Shown piece by piece: positions 52,830-61,400 of a stretch of DNA of 64,000 nucleotides. How positions within the stretch are numbered: position 1 is the stretch's first letter; every line of letters begins with the position of its first letter. The notes beneath the pieces were generated by a model. It searched no databases and was not told the origin of the DNA. It worked only from the letters and a program-made list of their open reading frames with translations. A program made the position numbers and the translations under genes. Source of the DNA: Steromphala cineraria (lineage: Eukaryota; Mollusca; Gastropoda; Trochida; Trochidae); contig OU744726.1 in the NCBI GenBank assembly GCA_916613615.1, forward strand, positions 54,700,987 to 54,764,986. The letters are read 5' to 3'.

Positions 52830-54909
52830 GGAATATGATTAATTCAAGAAAGTACATTTTCTTGTAAAGAGCGTGATAAGTTTCTTAAATATGCATATTT
52901 CTAAACAAGACTTTCACAAAATGTACACATCAGGGTGCTCTATCGTTTGGAATAAACAAATTTTCACTCCGAGTAATAGATTTAGCTACAGATTCGAACG
53001 TATAGACGTGTATGTGGTCAATTTTGAGCAAATTCTCGGAATACGATTAATTCAAGAAAGTACATTTTCTTGTAAAGAGCGTGATAAGTTTCTTAAATAT
53101 GCATATTTCTAAACCAGTCTTTCACCAAATGTACACATCAGGGTGTTCTATCGTTTGGAATAAACAAATTTTCACTCCGAGTAATACTTTTGACTACAGA
53201 TTAGAACGTAAAGACGTGTATGTGGTCAATTTTGAGCAAATCCTCGGAATATGATTAATTCAAGAAAGTACATTTTCTTGAAATGAGCGTGATAAGTTTC
53301 TTAAATATGCATATTTCTAAACAAGACTTTCACCAAATGTACACATCAGGGTGCTCTATCGTTTGGAATAAACAAATTTTCACTCCGAGTAATAGATTTA
53401 GCTACAGATTCGAACGTATAGACGTGTATGTGGTCAATTTTGAGCAAATTCTCGGAATATGATTAATTCAAGAAAGTACATTTTCTTGAAATGAGCGTGA
53501 TAAGTTTCTTAAATATGCATATTTCTGAATCAGACTTTCACCAAATGTACACATCAGGGTGCTCTATCGTTTGGAATAAACAAATTTTCACTCGGAGTAA
53601 TAGATTTAGCAACAGATTCGAACGTATAGACGTGTATGTGGTCAATTTTGAGCAAATTCTCGGAATATGATTAATTCAAGAAAATGTACTTTCTTGAATT
53701 GAGCGTGATAAGTTTCTTAAAAATGCATATTTCTAAACAAGACTTTCACAAAATGTACACATCAGGGTGCTCTATCGTTTGGAATAAACAAATTTTCACT
53801 CCGAGTAATAGATTTAGCTACAGATTCGAACGTATAGACGTGTATGTGGTCAATTTTGAGCAAATTCTCGGAATACGATTAATTCAAGAAAGTACATTTT
53901 CTTGTAAAGAGCGTGATAAGTTTCTTAAATATGCATATTTCTGAACCAGACTTTCACCAAATGTACACATCAGTGTGCTCTATCGTTTGGAATAAACAAA
54001 TTTTCACTCGGAGTAATAGATTTAGCAACAGATTCGAACGTATAGACGTGTATGTGGTCAATTTTGAGCAAATTCTCGGAATATGATTAATTCAAGAAAG
54101 TACATTTTCTTGAAATGAGCGTGATAAGTTTCTTAAAAATGCATATTTCTAAACCAGTCTTTCACAAAATGTACACATCAGGGTGCTCTATCGTTTGGAA
54201 TAAACACATTTTCACTCCGAGTAATAGATTTAGCTACAGATTCGAACGTATAGACGTGTATGTGGTCAATTTTGAGCAAATTCTCGGAATATGATTAATT
54301 CAAGAAAGTACATTTTCTTGTAAAGAGCGTGATAAGTTTCTTAAATATGCATATTTCTAAACCAGTCTTTCACCAAATGTACACATCAGGGTGCTCTATC
54401 GTTTGGAATAAACAAATTTTCACTCCGAGTAATACTTTTGGCTACAGATTCGAACGTAAAGACGTGTATGTGGTCAATTTTGAGCAAATTCTCGGAATAT
54501 GATTAATTCAAGAAAGTACATTTTCTTGAAATGAGCGTGATAAGTTTCTTAAAAATGCATATTTCTGAACCAGACTTTCACTAAATGTACAAATCAGGGT
54601 GCTCTATCATTTGGAATAAATAAATTTTCACTCCGAGTAATAGTTTTAGCTACAGATTCGAACGTATAGACGTGTATGTGGTCAATTTTGAGCAAATTCT
54701 CGGAATATGATTAATTCAAGAAAGTACATTTTCTTGAAATGAGCGTGATAAGTTTCTTAAATATGCATATTTCTAAACAAGACTTTCACCAAATGTACAC
54801 ATCAGGGTGCTCTATCGTTTGGAACAAACAAATTTTCACTCCGAGTAATAGATTTAGCTACAGATTCGAACGTATAGACGTGTATGTGGTCAGTTTTGAG
54901 CAAATTCTC
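52830..54909. repeat. Monomers with the T-to-C start variant (GGAATACGATT)
   Basis: Ten monomers. The start motif reads GGAATACGATT at 53044 and 53876 (C positions). The change removes an in-frame TGA and so produces small open frames across the monomer junction, which I do not regard as genes. The B monomer at 53662 carries the inverted hairpin loop. Confidence 0.75.
53677..53696. other. Inverted hairpin loop in a class B monomer
   Basis: Normal monomers read CAAGAAA-GTACAT-TTTCTTG, a perfect 7-base inverted repeat around a 6-base loop. Here the loop reads ATGTAC, the reverse complement of GTACAT, while both stems are intact. Total length is unchanged. The downstream GAATTGAGCG (normal GAAATGAGCG) is an extra substitution. 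Confidence 0.9.
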
Positions 54910-57405
54910 GGAATACGATTAATTCAAGAAAGTACATTTTCTTGTAAAGAGCGTGATAAGTTTCTTAAATATGCATATTTCTGAACCAGACTTTCACCAA
55001 ATGTACACATCAGTGTGCTCTATCGTTTGGAATAAACAAATTTTCACTCGGAGTAATAGATTTAGCAACAGATTCGAACGTATAGACGTGTATGTGGTCA
55101 ATTTTGAGCAAATTCTCGGAATATGATTAATTCAAGAAAGTACATTTTCTTGAAATGAGCTTGATAAGTTTCTTAAAAATGCATATTTCTAAACAAGACT
55201 TTCACAAAATGTACACATCAGGGTGCTCTATCGTTTGGAATAAACAAATTTTCACTCCGAGTAATAGACTTAGCTACAGATTCGAACGTATAGACGTGTA
55301 TGTGGTCAATTTTGAGCAAATTCTCGGAATATGATTAATTCAAGAAAGTACATTTTCTTGTAAAGAGCGTGATAAGTTTCTTAAATATGCATATTTCTGA
55401 ACCAGACTTTCACTAAATGTACAAATCAGGGTGCTCTATCATTTGGAATAAATAAATTTTCACTCCGAGTAATAGTTTTAGCTACAGATTCGAACGTATA
55501 GACGTGTATGTGGTCAATTTTGAGCAAATTCTCGGAATATGATTAATTCAAGAAAGTACATTTTCTTGAAATGAGCTTGATGAGTTTCTTAAATATGCAT
55601 ATTTCTAAACAAGAATTTCACCAAATGTACACATCAGGGTGCTCTATTGTTTGGAATAAACAAATTTTCACTCCGAGTAATAGATTTAGCTACAGATTCG
55701 AACGTATAGACGTGTATGTGGTCAATTTTGAGCAAATTCTCGGAATATGATTAATTCAAGAAAGTACATTTTTTTGTAAAGAGCGTGATTAGTTTCTTAA
55801 ATATGCATATTTCTAAACCAGACTTTCACCAAATGTACACATCAGGGTGCACTATCGTTTGGAATAAACAAATTTTCACTCCGAGTAATAGTTTTAGCTA
55901 CAGATTCGAACGTATAGACGTGTATGTGGTCAATTTTGAGCAAATTCTCGGAATATGATTAATTCAAGAAAGTACATTTTCTTGTAAAGAGCGTGATAAG
56001 TTTCTTAAATATGCATATTTCTAAACCAGTCTTTCACCAAATGTACACATCAGGGTGCTCTATCGTTTGGAATAAACAAATTTTCACTCCGAGTAATACT
56101 TTTGGCTACAGATTCGAACGTAAAGACGTGTATGTGGTCAGTTTTGAGCAAATTCTCGGAATACGATTAATTCAAGAAAGTACATTTTCTTGTAAAGAGC
56201 GTGATAAGTTTCTTAAATATGCATATTTCTGAACCAGACTTTCACCAAATGTACACATCAGTGTGCTCTATCGTTTGGAATAAACAAATTTTCACTCGGA
56301 GTAATAGATTTAGCAACAGATTCGAACGTATAGACGTGTATGTGGTCAATTTTGAGCAAATTCTCGGAATATGATTAATTCAAGAAAGTACATTTTCTTG
56401 AAATGAGCGTGATAAGTTTCTTAAAAATGCATATTTCTAAACAAGACTTTCACAAAATGTACACATCAGGGTGCTCTATCGTTTGGAATAAACAAATTTT
56501 CACTCCGAGTAATAGATTTAGCTACAGATTCGAACGTATAGACGTGTATGTGGTCAATTTTGAGCAAATTCTCGGAATATGATTAATTCAAGAAAGTACA
56601 TTTTCTTGTAAAGAGCGTGATAAGTTTCTTAAATATGCATATTTCTGAACCAGACTTTCACTAAATGTACAAATCAGGGTGCTCTATCATTTGGAATAAA
56701 TAAATTTTCACTCCGAGTAATAGTTTTAGCTACAGATTCGAACGTATAGACGTGTATGTGGTCAATTTTGAGCAAATTCTCGGAATATGATTAATTCAAG
56801 AAAGTACATTTTCTTGAAATGAGCTTGATGAGTTTCTTAAATATGCATATTTCTAAACAAGAATTTCACCAAATGTACACATCAGGGTGCACTATCGTTT
56901 GGAATAAACAAATTTTCACTCCGAGTAATAGATTTAGCTACAGATTCGAACGTATAGACGTGTATGTGGTCAATTTTGAGCAAATTCTCGGAATATGATT
57001 AATTCAAGAAAGTACATTTTTTTGTAAAGAGCGTGATTAGTTTCTTAAATATGCATATTTCTAAACCAGACTTTCACCAAATGTACACATCAGGGTGCAC
57101 TATCGTTTGGAATAAACAAATTTTCACTCCGAGTAATAGTTTTAGCTACAGATTCGAACGTATAGACGTGTATGTGGTCAATTTTGAGCAAATTCTCGGA
57201 ATATGATTAATTCAAGAAAGTACATTTTCTTGTAAAGAGCGTGATAAGTTTCTTAAATATGCATATTTCTAAACCAGTCTTTCACCAAATGTACACATCA
57301 GGGTGCTCTATCGTTTGGAATAAACAAATTTTCACTCCGAGTAATACTTTTGGCTACAGATTCGAACGTAAAGACGTGTATGTGGTCAATTTTGAGCAAA
57401 TTCTC
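54910..57405. repeat. Six-monomer unit C-B-E-F-H-A, two copies (1248-bp period)
   Basis: Units start at 54910 and 56158. Shared private changes include GAGCTTGATGAGTTTC (55573 and 56821), AAACAAGAATTTC, ATTTTTTTGTAAAG, GCGTGATTAG and TCAGTGTGCTC. Both first monomers begin with the GGAATACGATT variant. Confidence 0.85.
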
Positions 57406-58445
57406 GGAATATGATTAATTCAAGAAAATGTACTTTCTTGAATTGAGCGTGATAAGTTTCTTAAAAATGCATATTTCTAAACAAGACTTTCACAAAATGT
57501 ACACATCAGGGTGCTCTATCGTTTGGAATAAACAAATTTTCACTCCGAGTAATAGATTTAGCTACAGATTCGAACGTATAGACGTGTATGTGGTCAATTT
57601 TGAGCAAATTCTCGGAATATGATTAATTCAAGAAAGTACATTTTCTTGAAATGAGCGTGATAAGTTTCTTAAATATGCATATTTCTAAACAAGACTTTCA
57701 CCAAATGTACACATCAGGGTGCTCTATCGTTTGGAATAAACAAATTTTCTTTCCGAGTAATAGATTTAGCTACAGATTCGAACGTATAGACGTGTATGTG
57801 GTCAATTTTGAGCAAATTCTCGGAATACGATTAATTCAAGAAAGTACATTTTCTTGTAAAGAGCGTGATAAGTTTCTTAAATATGCATATTTCTGAACCA
57901 GACTTTCACCAAATGTACACATCAGTGTGCTCTATCGTTTGGAATAAACAAATTTTCACTCGGAGTAATAGATTTAGCAACAGATTCGAACGTATAGACG
58001 TGTATGTGGTCAATTTTGAGCAAATTCTCGGAATATGATTAATTCAAGAAAGTACATTTTCTTGAAATGAGCGTGATAAGTTTCTTAAAAATGCATATTT
58101 CTAAACAAGACTTTCACAAAATGTACACATCAGGGTGCTCTATCGTTTGGAATAAACAAATTTTCACTCCGAGTAATAGATTTAGCTACAGATTCGAACG
58201 TATAGACGTGTATGTGGTCAATTTTGAGCAAATTCTCGGAATATGATTAATTCAAGAAAGTACATTTTCTTGTAAAGAGCGTGATAAGTTTCTTAAATAT
58301 GCATATTTCTAAACCAGTCTTTCACCAAATGTACACATCAGGGTGCTCTATCGTTTGGAATAAACAAATTTTCACTCCGAGTAATACTTTTGGCTACAGA
58401 TTCGAACGTATAGACGTGTATGTGGTCAATTTTGAGCAAATTCTC
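57406..58445. repeat. Link tract with second loop-inverted B monomer
   Basis: Five monomers, read as B(inverted loop) F C B A. The F at 57614 has TTTTCTTTCCGAG, and the C at 57822 has the GGAATACGATT start. It repeats much of the 53662 neighbourhood 3744 bases (18 monomers) downstream. Confidence 0.7.
57421..57440. other. Second copy of the inverted hairpin loop
   Basis: Same CAAGAAA-ATGTAC-TTTCTTG arrangement and the same GAATTGAGCG nearby, exactly 3744 bases (18 monomers) after the first. The shared extra substitution indicates one event copied by duplication, not two independent inversions. Confidence 0.9.
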
Positions 58446-61400
58446 GGAATATGATTAATTCAAGAAAGTACATTTTCTTGTAAAGAGCGTGATAAGTTTC
58501 TTAAATATGCATATTTCTGAACCAGACTTTCACCAAATGTACACATCAGGGTGCTCTATCGTTTGGAATAAACAAATTTTCACTCGGAGTAATAGATTTA
58601 GCAACAGATTCGAACGTATAGACGTGTATGTGGTCAATTTTGAGCAAATTCTCGGAATATGATTAATTCAAGAAAGTACATTTTCTTGAAATGAGCGTGA
58701 TAAGTTTCTTAAAAATGCATATTTCTAAACAAGACTTTCACAAAATGTACACATCAGGGTGCTCTATCGTTTGGAATAAACAAATTTTCACTCCGAGTAA
58801 TAGATTTAGCTACAGATTCGAACGTATAGACGTGTATGTGGTCAATTTTGAGCAAATTCTCGGAATATGATTAATTCAAGAAAGTACATTTTCTTGAAAT
58901 GAGCGTGATAAGTTTCTTAAATATGCATATTTCTAAACAAGACTTTCACCAAATGTACACATCAGGGTGCTCTATCGTTTGGAATAAACAAATTTTCACT
59001 CCGAGTAATAGATTTAGCTACAGATTCGAACGTATAGACGTGTATGTGGTCAATTTTGAGCAAATTCTCGGAATATGATTAATTCAAGAAAGTACATTTT
59101 CTTGTAAAGAGCGTGATAAGTTTCTTAAATATGCATATTTCTGAACCAGACTTTCACCAAATGTACACATCAGGGTGCTCTATCGTTTCGAATAAACAAA
59201 TTTTCACTCGGAGTAATAGATTTAGCAACAGATTCGAACGTATAGACGTGTATGTGGTCAATTTTGAGCAAATTCTCGGAATATGATTAATTCAAGAAAG
59301 TACATTTTCTTGAAATGAGCGTGATAAGTTTCTTAAATATGCATATTTCTGAATCAGACTTTCACCAAATGTACACATCAGGGTGCTCTATCGTTTGGAA
59401 TAAACAAATTTTCACTCGGAGTAATAGATTTAGCAACAGATTCGAACGTATAGACGTGTATGTGGTCAATTTTGAGCAAATTCTCGGAATATGATTAATT
59501 CAAGAAAGTACATTTTCTTGAAATGAGCGTGATAAGTTTCTTAAAAATGCATATTTCTAAACAAGACTTTCACAAAATGTACACATCAGGGTGCTCTATC
59601 GTTTGGAATAAACAAATTTTCACTCCGAGTAATAGTTTTAGCTACAGATTCGAACGTATAGACGTGTATGTGGTCAATTTTGAGCAAATTCTCGGAATAT
59701 GATTAATTCAAGAAAGTACATTTTCTTGTAAAGAGCGTGATAAGTTTCTTAAATATGCATATTTCTAAACCAGTCTTAAACCAAATGTACACATCAGGGT
59801 GCTCTATCGTTTGGAATAAACAAATTTTCACTCCGAGTAATACTTTTGGCTACAGATTCGAACGTATAGACGTGTATGTGGTCAATTTTGAGCAAATTCT
59901 CGGAATATGATTAATTCAAGAAAGTACATTTTCTTGTAAAGAGCGTGATAAGTTTCTTAAATATGCATATTTCTGAACCAGACTTTCACCAAATGTACAC
60001 ATCAGGGTGCTCTATCGTTTGGAATAAACAAATTTCCAATCCGAGTAATAGATTTAGCTACAGATTCGAACGTATAGACGTGTATGTGGTCAATTTTGAG
60101 CAAATTCTCGGAATATGATTAATTCAAGAAAGTACATTTTCTTGTAAAGAGCGTGATAAGTTTCTTAAATATGCATATTTCTAAACCAGTCTTTCACCAA
60201 ATGTACACATCAGGGTGCTCTATCGTTTGGAATAAACACATTTTCACTCCGAGTAATACTTTTGGCTACAGATTCGAACGTATAGACGTGTATGTGGTCA
60301 ATTTTGAGCAAATTCTCGGAATATGATTAATTCAAGAAAGTACATTTTCTTGTAAAGAGCGTGATAAGTTTCTTAAATATGCATATTTCTGAACCAGACT
60401 TTCATTAAATGTACACATCAGGGTGCTCTATCGTTTGGAATAAACAAATTTTCACTCGGAGTAATAGATTTAGCAACAGATTCGAACGTATAGACGTGTA
60501 TGTGGTCAATTTTGAGCAAATTCTCGGAATATGATTAATTCAAGAAAGTACATTTTCTTGAAATGAGCGTGATAAGTTTCTTAAAAATGCATATTTCTAA
60601 ACAAGACTTTCACAAAATGTACACATCAGGGTGCTCTATCGTTTGGAATAAACAAATTTTCACTCCGAGTAATAGATTTAGCTACAGATTCGAACGTATA
60701 GACGTGTATGTGGTCAATTTTGAGCAAATTCTCGGAATATGATTAATTCAAGAAAGTACATTTTCTTGTAAAGAGCGTGATAAGTTTCTTAAATATGCAT
60801 ATTTCTGAACCAGACTTTCACCAAATGTACACATCAGGGTGCTCTATCGTTTCGAATAAACAAATTTTCACTCGGAGTAATAGATTTAGCAACAGATTCG
60901 AACGTATAGACGTGTATGTGGTCAATTTTGAGCAAATTCTCGGAATATGATTAATTCAAGAAAGTACATTTTCTTGAAATGAGCGTGATAAGTTTCTTAA
61001 ATATGCATATTTCTGAATCAGACTTTCACCAAATGTACACATCAGGGTGCTCTATCGTTTGGAATAAACAAATTTTCACTCGGAGTAATAGATTTAGCAA
61101 CAGATTCGAACGTATAGACGTGTATGTGGTCAATTTTGAGCAAATTCTCGGAATATGATTAATTCAAGAAAGTACATTTTCTTGAAATGAGCGTGATAAG
61201 TTTCTTAAAAATGCATATTTCTAAACAAGACTTTCACAAAATGTACACATCAGGGTGCTCTATCGTTTGGAATAAACAAATTTTCACTCCGAGTAATAGT
61301 TTTAGCTACAGATTCGAACGTATAGACGTGTATGTGGTCAATTTTGAGCAAATTCTCGGAATATGATTAATTCAAGAAAGTACATTTTCTTGTAAAGAGC

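Noticed and set aside
52873..57896. Six plus-strand open frames of 64-86 codons
   Set aside because: They are monomer sequence read through a TGA changed to CGA, or from ATG/GTG codons created by local changes. 208 is not a multiple of 3, so the frame shifts each monomer; there is no codon bias, domain or promoter, and the same frame is stopped in all other monomers.
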